DNA from: Dendrolimus kikuchii
Taxonomy: Eukaryota; Arthropoda; Insecta; Lepidoptera; Lasiocampidae
DNA: 64,000 nucleotides
NCBI GenBank assembly: GCA_019925095.2
Contig: CM034407.1
Span: 19,784,710 to 19,848,709 of the forward strand
Reading direction: 5' to 3'
Both the position numbers and the translations under genes were made by a program. The notes under the pieces were generated by a model. The model was given only the letters and a program-made list of their open reading frames with translations, had not been told where the DNA came from and made no database searches. This document shows positions 23,101-31,049 of this stretch, in pieces. Numbering within the stretch: position 1 is the stretch's first letter; the number at the start of each line of letters is the position of its first letter.

Positions 23101-25660
23101 GCCCAACTTTCCTAACAAACTGGGCAATGTGCTTTCAGTTAACTTTGGTAACATTTGGTTGCAACAGAGTACAAAATACAATAAAGGCTAAAGAAAAATT
23201 GCTAAATATACTATACTAGATAATTCTTCTAATAGGGTTATGAATTGTTCAAATAAGTTGCTTTACATACACGCGCAGTCCGTTCCCCTCCGCACTTTCC
23301 TGATGCTTGCCTTCAAAGTGGGCATAAAGCTAGCTAGGGTTTTGCATTCGGTTTCGTTCTTCTAAACTGGGCTGGGGAGGGGAATCTTTGATTTTATGAC
23401 AAATATTTATTTCTGATGCAGTGAAAAGAAAAGACAAATTTACGTAGTATTTATGTATATCATTAAGCAAGTTCTAAGTAATCCATGTTCTTTTTGTTTT
23501 TTTTTTTTGGCTATGTGTCAAAATTGTCATCTCGTATATAGTAACGTCTCTTTTTGATTAACTCTTCAGCTCACTATTAGCACATATGTGTCCGCGATGA
23601 CAGTACAGATTGCGTTTGTGCATGTGATCGTTAATTGTGTTGTTGTCTCACTCTGTTTATATAGGAATTGTATGATTTGTATGAAATGGGTATATTTTCT
23701 TGGTATATTACGAGATAGTGATAGTGTTAGTCGTGCGGCTTTTTGGTATATCGATAATAGTCTTAAGGGTTTTTTTTTTTTAATTTTTATTTCATAAATG
23801 GGGTTTTGTCACTTTGTGATAATGTCACCCCGTCCAATCTTACAATTATTTCTACTTCCTTAAAGTGGGAGGGTATCCACTGGAAGACCACTTCCTTTTT
23901 TGCAGCATGAAGTTCACGGATAAGGGTTAAGGACTGATTTTTCAATCATCAGACAAAAGTTGTAACCTGAGTGAATTCAAAAATGAAACCATTCAACGGT
24001 ATTATTTATACAGCTAAAATATTTAATTTTACTATGTTATACTTTATTCTCCATATTAGGGAGGTATTTGTGCGGTGGTTTCCCAACTTGCCTTCCACAA
24101 CGCAGCTTAACAGACGGTATTTCGCCCATTAATAATTGAACAGAAGCCTTTCTAGAGCCCTTCTCTTCAGCCTTCTATCCATACTGGTATTGCTGCTGCC
24201 CAATATCAGTGAGAGGAACGCTTATTTAATGGCGACGTTTTTTTTTTTGTATTTCACCACGTCACAAAATCGTCATGGGACTTTTGTAGTTTTTTTTCTA
24301 AGCTAGCTCGTTACACCGAACTGCCCACTACGCCCTGTTGATTTTGCCGTTGCTTGGTCGGGGACTGCTTATTCAACCCATTCACAGCTGACCACCATAT
24401 CTAATGGTCGTTCCACTATCCATCACCTGTGGACCCCGTTAGTAGCCTGCAACTCAGCCCTAACAGTGGGTGTTGTGTTTTACATAGAAGTAAAACATCT
24501 GGCCCACAAAAGAGAAGATTGGAGGAGGCTCCACCGATAAGAGCATAGCTCTTAAATGATAGATAGATACTTTATTCTATAAATAACTTTTGTCGTGTGA
24601 TGCAAAAATTAGGCCATAATCTTTAAACGAAGCACAAACTTTACATTACGCTCTCGATGAAACATATTATTACTGAATAAAAACTTGTGTAAAATATTAC
24701 TTCTTTGCTTTTTACATATGGCAACTCAATTCCCGTATATTCAAGTTTTATTGTTGTTGTAAAGTATACATTAAATATATTAAGATGATATTCTCATAGA
24801 GTTAATAGTATAAATAACACTATTGACTATATTCTATTCTATGTCTATTGTTCCGGTGTCCATATTGCTTCTTCCGAGATTTTGGCGGGAACTGAAAGGG
24901 GACGTTGTGGTGTGCAGTTTTATTTTCTAAAAATGTGTAACATCTCTCTAAAATGAACAATAGTTCTAGGATATAGGATAGTTTTTGAATAGTAATTATG
25001 TGTTTTGTGAGAAATGTGAACTGTCAAATGTGGCCTTTTGAGTTGTCACAAGAACTCCGTTGAATGGCACTAGCTGATAACCTACAGTTCAGTTGTGCTA
25101 CACATAGGTTTAAGAAAATGAAGAAACCACATTGAATCTAAGATCTTTTTTTTTTTTTTTTTTATTGCAGGAGATCAGCAGACAGGCAGATGGCCCACTT
25201 GATGGAAAGCGGTTACCATCGCCTATAGACATTTGCAACACCAAAGGTGCTACAAATGCGCTGCTGCTCTCTTAAGGGAAACTGGAACCTGGTCACTAAT
25301 GCCAGAACACAACTCAAGGTTGTTATGGCGACATACTTTAGACTAGGGGTGGTAGCCATCCAGTCGGGCAAATGCCCTACCACCTGGCAAAAATAGAATG
25401 CAGATTACTCGTAAATAAATTTTGCTAATATACATTTTCCAAAATGTGAATGTTCATTTAGTTATCTCAAGAACAATACATTGAATTTTCAGTTGCACGC
25501 GAAGTTCGACAAGCTGAAAAAGGACCACACCGACGAGAAGAAGAGGCTAGAAGAGCTCCGCAAGAAGATAGAGGATGACACGATCGAGTTCAACAGGCGC
25601 AAGCAGCAGACCGCGCAGTCGCACCACACCCTCACCTTGGGCAAGAGCAAGAAGAAGTAA
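5112..25660 (+). CDS. Sep2: Septin, SEPT6 group (Sep2-like), complete nine-exon gene
   Basis: Coding exons: 5112-5141, 5505-5622, 6207-6349, 7599-7785, 13640-13758, 16743-16935, 20091-20254, 21369-21506, 25493-25660. All have GT-AG introns and compatible phases, giving 419 aa. Septins bind GTP and polymerise into filaments under the plasma membrane, acting in cytokinesis and cortex organisation. Visible motifs are the P-loop GETGLGKST (residues 50-58), DTVG (102-105), AKAD (185-188), the septin unique element around residues 200-264 ending near [11 protein letters not shown], and a charged C-terminal coiled coil from about residue 320 to 405. The [14 protein letters not shown] and [13 protein letters not shown] segments resemble human SEPT6 and Drosophila Sep2/Sep5. 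The length matches that group. Exon 2 itself begins with ATG, so a start there is possible. Introns 4 (5.9 kb), 5, 6 and 8 carry most of the repeats listed below. Confidence 0.95.
5505..5622 (+). CDS. Sep2: Septin exon 2
   Basis: Begins [20 protein letters not shown] and ends NILCI plus one base of a glycine codon (phase 1, GTAAGT donor). The [15 protein letters not shown] segment is the conserved septin stretch before the P-loop. Confidence 0.93.
6207..6349 (+). CDS. Sep2: Septin exon 3 (P-loop)
   Basis: Opens by completing the glycine of GETGLGKST, the nucleotide-binding P-loop, and continues [13 protein letters not shown]. Ends in phase 0 at AAG|GTATTT. Confidence 0.94.
7599..7785 (+). 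CDS. Sep2: Septin exon 4 (switch II region)
   Basis: Carries [15 protein letters not shown] (G3-type motif) and ends [12 protein letters not shown] with phase 1 at G|GTGAG. The following intron is about 5.9 kb and full of repeats. Confidence 0.94.
7905..8660 (+). pseudogene. Broken mariner transposase fragment with insertion
   Basis: ATG at 8362 starts [20 protein letters not shown], then after a frameshift near 8455 [20 protein letters not shown] and [20 protein letters not shown], the N-terminal helix-turn-helix half of a mariner transposase. A candidate terminal repeat (TTTTGTCAAAAAAGTATCGA) lies at 7908-7927. The element is split by a family C retroposon at about 8016-8281 and truncated on the right. 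Confidence 0.75.
8016..8281 (-). mobile_element. Family C retroposon, complete, inside mariner
   Basis: Flanked by CGTGAAATTTG at about 8004-8014 and 8283-8293, an 11-bp target-site duplication. On the minus strand it begins GGAGTTTTTGGCGGGAACTG and ends in a poly(A) stretch. Same family as 24870, 30860 and 51670. Confidence 0.75.
8721..8918 (-). mobile_element. RTE-type LINE 3' end, truncated
   Basis: CATA-repeat then TTCACGCCAGTTCCCTTGCG; continues to the DQIDRVL part of ORF2 on the minus strand. Confidence 0.85.
9252..9335 (+). repeat. 40-bp perfect palindrome in a family B-type tail
   Basis: 9259-9298 is a perfect palindrome centred at 9278/9279 (each arm 20 bp, right arm TAGGTGATGGTAACCACTTA), made from the GGCGATGGTAACC motif of the LINE/SINE tail. 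The remaining tail (CGTCAGCCTGTCTGCTG) follows. Confidence 0.85.
9830..10003 (-). mobile_element. RTE-type LINE 3' end, truncated
   Basis: CATACATAACTTCACGCCAG start and the same minus-strand C-terminal peptide as other copies. Confidence 0.85.
10622..10930 (+). mobile_element. Family B poly(A) retroposon
   Basis: Runs from TGTAGGAACGGAGAAAGAAT to CTCATGCAATAAAAAAG. Oriented by its poly(A) end. Near full length compared with other copies. Confidence 0.8.
11300..11890 (+). mobile_element. Non-LTR retrotransposon 3' end (jockey/CR1-like)
   Basis: The frame 11328-11636 encodes a reverse-transcriptase ORF C-terminus: [15 protein letters not shown], then [20 protein letters not shown], stop at 11634. 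The 3' region contains GGAAGAGATCGC...GCGATAAGGCCGCC and ends in an AATAAAG plus TCTATG-repeat tail. 5'-truncated. Confidence 0.75.
11892..11975 (-). repeat. tRNA-headed SINE fragment (SINE-1)
   Basis: Inverted B-box region CCAGGATCGAACCCACGCC followed by ACGCGTGCGCCAGCG, the tRNA-like head of the SINE seen at 12493 and 42568. Confidence 0.6.
12493..12794 (-). mobile_element. tRNA-headed SINE-1, about 300 bp
   Basis: On the minus strand it begins GTCGTGGTAGCGTAATGGCT (A-box-like) and has GGGTTCGATCCTGGCC (B box), a unique body and an AT-rich tail. Not a functional tRNA gene: no foldable full cloverleaf is apparent and the body continues as a repeat. Confidence 0.85.
12800..13639. other. Septin intron 4, no repeat recognised
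   Basis: AT-rich unique intron sequence up to the exon 5 acceptor. Confidence 0.35.
13640..13758 (+). CDS. Sep2: Septin exon 5 (G4 motif)
   Basis: Encodes [15 protein letters not shown] and [17 protein letters not shown] is the guanine-specificity motif. Acceptor TTCCAG, donor AAG|GTGAGA, phase 0. Confidence 0.94.
14117..14814. mobile_element. MITE with ~25-bp TIRs and TA duplication
   Basis: Left CCTCGGGGCTCAAAGGGCGT is matched by the inverted right end ACGTCCTTTGAGCCCCGAGG. Both are flanked by TA, as in Tc1/mariner-type elements. Interior has no coding capacity. Inserted in septin intron 5. Confidence 0.7.
14910..15228 (-). mobile_element. Family B poly(A) retroposon
   Basis: Poly(T) then ATTGCAGGAGATCAGCAGAC through to CTCCGTTCCTGCACGGATGA. 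Near full length. Confidence 0.85.
15240..16105. other. Septin intron 5, no gene
   Basis: AT-rich intron sequence. A stretch at about 15630-15760 (CGCTTCGCAACGTG, CTCAGGCTCTTTTTTT) recurs at 56845-57080, a diverged repeat. Confidence 0.4.
16110..16370 (+). mobile_element. Family B retroposon
   Basis: Begins TCCGTGCAGGAATAAAGAAA and ends TTTCCATCAGGTGGG; inverted relative to the copy that follows immediately at 16373. Confidence 0.8.
16373..16682 (-). mobile_element. Family B retroposon just upstream of septin exon 6
   Basis: Begins TTTGTGGCAGGAGTTCCGCA and ends CTGCACGGATGAAAAC. Only 60 bp separate it from the exon 6 acceptor. Confidence 0.85.
16743..16935 (+). CDS. Sep2: Septin exon 6
   Basis: Encodes [20 protein letters not shown] through [10 protein letters not shown], the last part of the G domain and the septin unique element. 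GC-rich compared with its flanks. Acceptor CTTCCAG lies only about 60 bp after a family B retroposon; donor is CAAG|GTAGC, phase 1. Confidence 0.93.
17041..17748. repeat. Head-to-head copies of a ~600-bp unclassified repeat
   Basis: 17041-17197 is the 3' part of the repeat on the plus strand. From there to 17748 the same repeat runs on the minus strand (starting CTATAGCGGCCCCGGCAGAC at 17743). The junction contains GACACGAGAAT...ATTCTCGTGTC. A family D element is nested inside at 17349-17518. The related plus-strand copy is at 28438-29310. Confidence 0.65.
17349..17518 (+). mobile_element. Family D hairpin repeat with 13-bp target duplication
   Basis: Flanked by AAATATATTACTC at 17336-17348 and 17519-17531. 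Contains the hairpin CGGCCACTGAAAAGTGGCCG (8-bp stem, GAAA loop) followed by AAACGTCGG, and ends CGTTTTAACGG-type sequence (inverted). Confidence 0.75.
17985..18395 (-). mobile_element. RTE-type LINE 3' end, 400 bp
   Basis: CATACATACATATATAACTT start; minus-strand peptide includes [20 protein letters not shown] and [20 protein letters not shown]. Confidence 0.88.
18830..19275 (+). mobile_element. Jockey/CR1-like LINE 3' end with family B tail
   Basis: Encodes a reverse-transcriptase C-terminus in shifting frames ([20 protein letters not shown], then [40 protein letters not shown]). The last ~75 bp (CAGATGTCCACGGGCGACGG ... CTATACGCAAACAATAAAA) match the tail of family B retroposons. 5'-truncated and frameshifted. 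Confidence 0.75.
19345..19700. repeat. Unclassified arthropod repeat with CTGT tract
   Basis: ATTATAAATGCGAAAGTAAC, then (CTGT)n, then two related units each with ACTATTGGACCGATTTGGC-type sequence and TTTATCCCG...GGGATA motifs (about 19410-19520 and 19550-19690). Confidence 0.55.
19715..19868. repeat. GC-richer minisatellite, ~9-bp unit
   Basis: Irregular tandem array of units close to CACTGGGTC / CACTTGGTC, in septin intron 6. Confidence 0.85.
20091..20254 (+). CDS. Sep2: Septin exon 7
   Basis: Encodes [20 protein letters not shown] then [15 protein letters not shown] and ends DNKP. Donor is the weak GTGGGG; reading through instead would add a few residues and hit TAA at 20279-20281. GC-rich codon use. 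Confidence 0.92.
20317..20636 (+). mobile_element. RTE-type LINE 3' end, truncated
   Basis: Starts GAGCGTCGGGGTGAAGGTTC; peptide [20 protein letters not shown] through AYPARELA* at 20608, then TATG repeats. Lies 60 bp after septin exon 7. Confidence 0.88.
20637..20685 (+). repeat. 48-bp unit shared with 23817-23865
   Basis: GATAATGTCACCCCGTCCAA and the following 28 bp are identical to the second site. Origin unknown. Confidence 0.6.
20750..20997 (-). mobile_element. Family B retroposon with internal deletion
   Basis: Poly(T), ATTGCATGAGTTCAGCAGAC, ending CGTTCCTACACGGATGA; lacks the ~90-bp segment around CGCTGCTGCTCTCTTAAG. Confidence 0.82.
21369..21506 (+). CDS. Sep2: Septin exon 8 (coiled coil)
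   Basis: 46 codons beginning [20 protein letters not shown], with the conserved [20 protein letters not shown] heptad region. Acceptor CCTTAG, donor GAG|GTGAGC, phase 0. Confidence 0.92.
21996..22165 (-). mobile_element. Second RTE-like 3' end family
   Basis: CATACATACATAAATATTAT then a minus-strand peptide [30 protein letters not shown], parallel to the KWRSVV...ARE end of the main RTE family but clearly diverged. Confidence 0.6.
22280..22615 (-). mobile_element. Family B poly(A) retroposon
   Basis: Long poly(T), TTGCAGGAGTTCAGCAGACA, ending CGTTCTTGCACGGATGAAAA. Near full length. Confidence 0.87.
22620..24860. other. Septin intron 8, mostly unassigned
   Basis: AT-rich intron. The repeated 48-bp unit lies at 23817-23865 after a poly(T) region. 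24230-24545 contains GC-richer fragments without recognisable coding. Confidence 0.35.
24868..25142 (+). mobile_element. Family C retroposon
   Basis: GATTTTGGCGGGAACTGAAA to GAATCTAAGATCT, matching 8016-8281 and 51670-51998. Followed directly by a family B copy. Confidence 0.75.
25145..25390 (-). mobile_element. Family B retroposon, truncated
   Basis: Poly(T) then ATTGCAGGAGATCAGCAGAC; stops after CTACCACCTGG, 100 bp before septin exon 9. Confidence 0.85.
25493..25660 (+). CDS. Sep2: Septin exon 9 (C-terminus)
   Basis: Begins [20 protein letters not shown], completes the coiled coil and ends LTLGKSKKK with TAA at 25658-25660. The lysine-rich end is typical of SEPT6-group tails. Confidence 0.93.
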   Translation: MHAKFDKLKKDHTDEKKRLEELRKKIEDDTIEFNRRKQQTAQSHHTLTLGKSKKK

Positions 25661-25831
25661 CACATCACCACGGGGCAGTTCACTATGTAGTGCATGGTGG
25701 AGTGGAGTGCGGTGGAGTGCAGTGGAGAAAGAGAGAGAGATCTTCGTTAATACTGTAGCTATGAGAAATCTTTATTACTGTTAACCTAGTATACAACAGT
25801 GAGAGATCTAATGACACTTCTTAAAGACAAA

Positions 25832-25950
25832 TATAAATAATATTTTCCTAAGTTCGCGGCTAGTACACATAATAAAACTAAGTTTTAACGGTTTTAATTG
25901 ATAGCGGTAAATAAATTTCGGCGCTTAAAACCGTTAAAATGTAGTTGTAA
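25832..25950. repeat. Family D copy in septin 3' region
   Basis: AATAATATTTTCCTAAGTTC, an AATAAA at 25871, and inverted TTTTAACGGTTTTAA / TTAAAACCGTTAAAA. It supplies the first AATAAA polyadenylation signal after the septin stop codon. Confidence 0.65.
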
Positions 25951-25964
25951 CAAGTATAAATGTT

Positions 25965-26160
25965 CTTAGATGGTATTTGCTGAAGTTTCGGGTTCGATTC
26001 TTGGCTTGGTAAATTTCGGAAACGAATTTTTTTCGTTACTATGGTCTGGGTGTCTGGGATCAGCTCCAGAGTAGTCTAATGTATATTACCCATAATACAA
26101 GATATACAATATGTGTGTTTGTCTGCCAATTACTTAAGTATTCATGATTATTGAAAAGTG
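25965..26160 (+). mobile_element. tRNA-headed SINE-2
   Basis: B-box-like GGGTTCGATTCTTGGCTTGG, then TATGGTCTGGGTGTCTGGGA and a GTTTGTCTGCC end. Same family as 26265, 54180 and 60755. Confidence 0.7.
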
Positions 26161-26235
26161 CCCGAAACGTAGAAATAAAATAAAATGCCGCGCTTAAAAC
26201 CGTTAAACATAGTTTTATTATGTTTTTAAAAAGTT
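26150..26235 (+). repeat. Family D fragment
   Basis: TATTGAAAAGTGCCCGAAAC then CCGCGCTTAAAACCGTTAAA. Confidence 0.65.
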
Positions 26236-26264
26236 ACAAAAGGGTAATAATACATAATGTTATT

Positions 26265-26475
26265 TGACGGACTCTGTGGTTAGAAAGTCTAAGCCTTTGT
26301 CAACCAACATTACCGGATCTCAGAGGATCCAGGTTCGATTCCTAGCTTGGTTAATTTCGGTATTTACTCTGGTCTGAATGTCTAGAAACGAGCCCAGAGT
26401 TGTCTGTTAACACAATCTTAACTCGCTTAGCTTGTGAATATATGTATGTTTGTCTGCAGATTATTATTATTATTA
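26265..26475 (+). mobile_element. tRNA-headed SINE-2
   Basis: CTCTGTGGTTAGAAAGTCTA (A-box-like), AGGTTCGATTCCTAGCTTGG (B box), CTGGTCTGAATGTCTAG, ending in (ATT)n. Confidence 0.75.
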
Positions 26476-26875
26476 AGGAGAGTTACAATCGAATAGCTAC
26501 AAGTATTAAGAAGACGATTTGTTAGACAGAAGTAAATATATCGCGCAAGAGTAGTTTTGAGTTTCCAAAATGTAGTAATTACAGCAGATACTCAAGTTTC
26601 TTTCACAATGCAGTTGTATAGATTGAAAATACGTGTTTATTCCCAGTTTTATCCGTTACGAAGTTGAATTCAATTATGTGCCCATATGATTGTTTGTCTG
26701 GGTCTCAAGTCTACTAATAGTGTGAAAATGGTCGATCACTGGCGTCATAATGACACCATAATGATTGATATCATGTCACCAGTGATCAACCACTCCATAG
26801 CAGTCTCGGGACCCTGTTCATTTGATACGTATATGAAACATATCGAAATAAAGCATAGAATTGCCTGATTTTGGA

Positions 26876-27030
26876 TTTCGCCGTTCACGTTAACTTGACG
26901 CGCAGGGTTACCAAATTCCAAAAATTAACATCGCTTGCTATCATTTTGTAAATAGAGATTATTACAAAAGGTATTTTATTCTTAATTTTTCTTGAGAGTT
27001 TTCTAGTAATTGTTGCTATTTTAGGCCATT
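26876..27030. repeat. MITE fragment related to 60500-60716
   Basis: CGCCGTTCACGTTAACTTGA, CGCGCAGGGTTACCAAATTC and TAAATAGAGATTATTAC match the element at 60500 in order; right end missing. Confidence 0.6.
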
Positions 27031-27107
27031 TTGACTGGAACTTTACATACATAATATCACGTATCTTTATGCTATTTAGTGAATAATATATATTGCTTTT
27101 AATATAC

Positions 27108-27110
<3 letters not shown>

Positions 27111-27150
<40 letters not shown>
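27111..27150. repeat. (TA)20 microsatellite
   Basis: Uninterrupted TA dinucleotide run of 40 bp. Confidence 0.97.
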
Positions 27151-27151
<1 letters not shown>

Positions 27152-27261
27152 CTCCTCCCAAAGAACTCCCTACAAAGGACAGCAAAAAAAAAAGATATCG
27201 CTCCAAATTTTTTAAGATTTCAAAAATCGCCAAAATCTTTTTTTATTCAATTGTTTTTCTT

Positions 27262-27475
27262 TTGCCCGACTGGATGGCTACCACCCCTCGTCTAAAGTAT
27301 GCCGCCATAACAACCTTGTGTTGTGTTCCGGCATTAGTGACCAGGTTCCAGTCCCCTTTTAAGAGAGCAGCAGCGCATTTGTAGCACCTTCGGTGTTGCA
27401 AATGTCCATAGGCGATGGTAACCGCTTTCCATCAAGTGGGCCGTCTACCTGTCTACTAAACTCCTGCAATAAACA
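27262..27475 (+). mobile_element. Family B retroposon, 5'-truncated
   Basis: TTTGCCCGACTGGATGGCTA to AAACTCCTGCAATAAAC. Confidence 0.83.
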
Positions 27476-27479
27476 ATCT

Positions 27480-28090
27480 CAGTTTATATTTTCAAAAATG
27501 TGTCATATTATAGTAATTATGATCAACGTAAATTAGTAGTAATTTCATAAACTTTGTGTTGATTGTTATTATGTTGCTACTTTTGAAAATATAATTAGAT
27601 GTATTATTATATTTTCAATGTTTAACTAAATAAAACGTTTATTGCACTACGAATCTGGATCTGTAGTTAAGCCACACCCGCCCTTTGTACCGGGTCCCTA
27701 AATTAGGGCCTTAAGACGCAGAGTTAGGCAATTAAATGCTGAATAATATCCCATTGTAAAAGACTTGCAGATTGAGATTAATCATTATTTTAGATTTAAG
27801 TGATAAATGTAATTGTAAGTTTCGTTGGCCAAATTGTGTATTTAATTATGGTTTGGTACCAAAGTATATTAGAAATTAAGTATTTAATTTTAAGTTATAT
27901 TTTCTTTTCAATGCACTTTTTGATTAAAATGGAATACAGGTGAGTTATAAAATCGTTGATTGTCTATGTAATATGTCGATTATTTGTATACAAGTTTAAT
28001 CTTTTATCTTAAAGATTATGTATTCCTGGTACCTGGTAAAAAAACGTAGGTATCGTAATATCCTTAAAAAAACACTGAAAACTCTGAAAT
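27480..28090. other. No feature recognised
   Basis: AT-rich intergenic DNA downstream of septin. Confidence 0.35.
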
Positions 28091-28094
28091 TGCA

Positions 28095-28222
28095 GGTGGT
28101 AGGGTATTTGCCCGACTGGATGGCTACCACTGGTCTATAGTATGCCGCCATAACAAACTTGACTTATGTTTCGGCATTAGTGGCCAGGCTCCAGACTTCC
28201 TTACCGTAACACCTTTGGTGTT
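28095..28222 (+). repeat. Family B fragment
   Basis: GGTGGTAGGGTATTTGCCCG to CACCTTTGGTGTTGCAAA, with an internal deletion. Confidence 0.75.
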
Positions 28223-28258
28223 GCAAAAAAGTCTCTCGTCTTGCGTTTTGATATATAT

Positions 28259-28440
28259 ATACATACATACATACATACATAACTTCATGCCAGTTCCCTT
28301 GCGGGGTAGGCACGAACAACAGAGCGCCATTTAGGCCCATTCTTACACACCTCACTTGCCTCTTTGACATTCATAACTCTTGTCATGCAAGCTCGTCTGT
28401 TCTTAAGGCTCCTGACATCACCTTCTGCTAGTACACGATA
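28259..28440 (-). mobile_element. RTE-type LINE 3' end, truncated
   Basis: (CATA)n then AACTTCATGCCAGTTCCCTT; peptide [20 protein letters not shown] to AYPARELA on the minus strand. Confidence 0.88.
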
Positions 28441-29310
28441 TACTAGCGGCCCCGGCAGACGTTGTCCTGCCTTTAAAAAATAAAATTCTAGAACCCGATC
28501 CCAGAGCCACATTACATGAATTGGTTCCTCCCTCACCATTCTACCACCGGACAAGCAGACGTACGCACTCACGCCACCGATATATGGTGGAAATACCAAC
28601 GAAGCGGACGAAACGCTATGCTTCCTCTTTCATCATACGCACCGCTGAAGAGTGGAACTCTTTACCGTCGTCTGTTTTTCCTGAAAAATATAATCTAGGT
28701 GTCTTTAAGTCTCGCGTGAACAGGTATCTTCTAGGTAAGCGTGCTCCACCTTAGACTGCATTTCCACCTGACGTCAGGTGCATTGTCAGTCAAACGCGAA
28801 CCTATTCAATATAAAAAAAAAAAAAAAAAAAACCTACCGGTTCTCATTGCGAATCCAAAGCATCCGGGTACCCACTCAAACAAAAACAAAATCACCAAAA
28901 TCGCTCCAGGTGATTAGGAGGATTCCAGAACCCGATCTCAGCGCCACCTACCGGTTCTAATTGTGAATCTAAAAGAGTAATATGTTTTTTTAATTCTAAG
29001 TCGTGACAAAATAAAATTAAAAATATTGCCCAAAAATTAAAGTTTATAATTAACAAATAAAAAATAGGGGTTGATCGTAGAGGGGTGAGAATTTAGGGTT
29101 GTATGTATTTTTTTAATGCTAAAAAAGTAAAATTTATCTAAAAATTATTAGGAGTGGACTACCCTTAACATTTAGGGGGATGAAAAATAGATGTTGCCCG
29201 ATTCTCAGACTTACCCAATATGCACACAAAATTACATAAAAATCGGTCAAGCCGTTTCGGAGGAGTATGGTAACTAACACTGACACGAGAATTTTATATA
29301 TAAGATTTAG
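28438..29310 (+). repeat. Unclassified repeat, plus-strand copy with nested LINE
   Basis: Starts ACTAGCGGCCCCGGCAGACG and ends CACGAGAATTTTATATATAA. Interrupted at 28511-28832 by a LINE 3' end. Same family as 17041-17748. Confidence 0.65.
28511..28832 (+). mobile_element. Jockey/CR1-like LINE 3' end, nested
   Basis: Encodes [40 protein letters not shown] and [15 protein letters not shown], a reverse-transcriptase C-terminus, ending in about 20 A. Removing it rejoins GAGCCAC and CTACCGG of the host repeat. Confidence 0.8.
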
Positions 29311-29664
29311 AGGTTGTAAAATCATATATTGCTTTGTGGGAGATACAGAGGTCCAATTTATTTTTTCTAGTTATAGAGGGAAAGGAAGTACTGAATTTGC
29401 TTATAGGGACTCGCTAATTATTTCGGTTTATAGAGGGTTCAGATTTCGAGTAGCCGAGGTTTTGGGGGTTGAAAAGGAGGGAACACAATTTTTTTCCAGT
29501 TTACGAGTTTTCGACTTATCGAGGTTTTACTGTATTTATTTTCAAATATTGTCGCTTGTAAGAAATATGAAATCTTCATATTTACATCGCTTCGGTTTGA
29601 AATTACTCATTTATTTTCAATTTTATGTCTTCATTCATTTTATCTAAAATATATGCCTCAAATA

Positions 29665-29850
29665 ATAAAATATTTAATAAAACTACGTTTTAACGTAGAT
29701 CACGGCCACTTAAAAGTGGCCGAAACGTCGGAAAAACCAAAATCAAATAAAATTACCGCGCTTAAAACCGTTAAAACGTTGTTTTATTATGTATACAAGT
29801 CGCGAAAACTTAAGAAAATATTAATAAAATATTGTTTGAAAGTCGCGTAG
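29665..29850 (+). repeat. Family D copy
   Basis: ATCACGGCCACTTAAAAGTG plus GCCGAAACGTCGG, then CGCGCTTAAAACCGTTAAAA, then the inverted terminal module GTATACAAGTCGCGAAAACT. Confidence 0.75.
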
Positions 29851-29859
29851 TATTTTGTT

Positions 29860-30850
29860 ATATCAAAACGCAAGAGACGATGGTAATTTTCAGAGCTACA
29901 CTTTTATGATTTTCTTTCAATTTTTTTTTCATAGTTGCGTGTTTTGAGTAATATTAGAAAAAAAGTATTAAATTGCATAGTTTTAGCTTTTTATATGGAG
30001 TAAATTAAATAAACAGTTGTGTTTATAATAGTTTATTGTATGATCGATATCGCTTGTACATTACGCGCCAAACTTAAATGCGGTTCAAGAGAAGTTAGGT
30101 CAAATGTTGCGCTTATGACGCCTTACGGTGTGCGAAAGAGATGCCATGCGAATCCGGATAGCGGTTGAACGAGAGCGCAACACTCTGCTCTGTCTGTGAA
30201 CCTTACAACTGTGTTCTGCAATGACGTGTACGAACTTCAAGAACGCAATTAAATTTTACGCGTACTATAATAAAATTGCCTATATATATTAAGCTTAGTG
30301 ACTAGATTTTATTGCCGTGCGTTGGCAATTATTAGCTAAGTTTATCAAAATGAGCATTTTAATCGGTGAGAAAAATGAATTATTTATTGACGAGTTTTGT
30401 ATAACAAGGCATTTCTTTTATAGCGTAAGCTTTGTAAAGTTTTTGTGTTTAATTTTAAACATACAAAATAAATATATTTAAGTAACAAAAAATCCTTAAG
30501 AATCCAGATGTTTCAGTTTGTATAAGAGAAAGCCCTATCTATAGATAATTATATACAAATCGAATATAAGTTAAGGAATATATTGTTCACTTTGCATTTA
30601 TAATTTCATTCCTCGATTAATACACGTATTCTTTTGTATTTACCTAATGAGGTATTTAATAAATTAGTATAATAGAACAATTATTTTATTTATAACCTTT
30701 CCAAATGGTATAAAACCTACGATCAAACGCAAAATATTTTTGTACGTCTTGTGTAAAAGGCACATACAAACCACACATGAACTATACTAACAAGATCATT
30801 TACACGCGCGCACGATTATTTATCTATTATTATTATTATTATCTTGTAAC
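29860..30850. other. No confirmed gene; possible short first exon at 30350-30365
   Basis: Less repetitive stretch. 30050-30365 is GC-richer and ends with ATGAGCATTTTAATCG followed by a GTGAG donor-like site, but no partner exon was found, so this is not called a gene. Confidence 0.2.
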
Positions 30851-30854
30851 TCTG

Positions 30855-31047
30855 CAACTCGTAAAATGATGACATCTCAGCTAGTGCCATTCATCGGAGT
30901 TCTTGTGACAACTCAAAAGGTCACATTTGACTATACAGTTCACATTTCTCACAAAACACATAATTACTACTCAAAAACTGGCAATATCCTACAACTATTG
31001 TTCATTTTAGAGTAATTTTACACATTTTTAGAAATTAAAACTGCAGC
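30855..31047 (-). mobile_element. Family C retroposon, truncated
   Basis: GTTCTTGTGACAACTCAAAA through TTTTAGAAATTAAAACTGCA, inverted relative to 24868; lacks the GGCGGGAA start and the poly(A) end. Confidence 0.7.
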
Positions 31048-31049
31048 CA

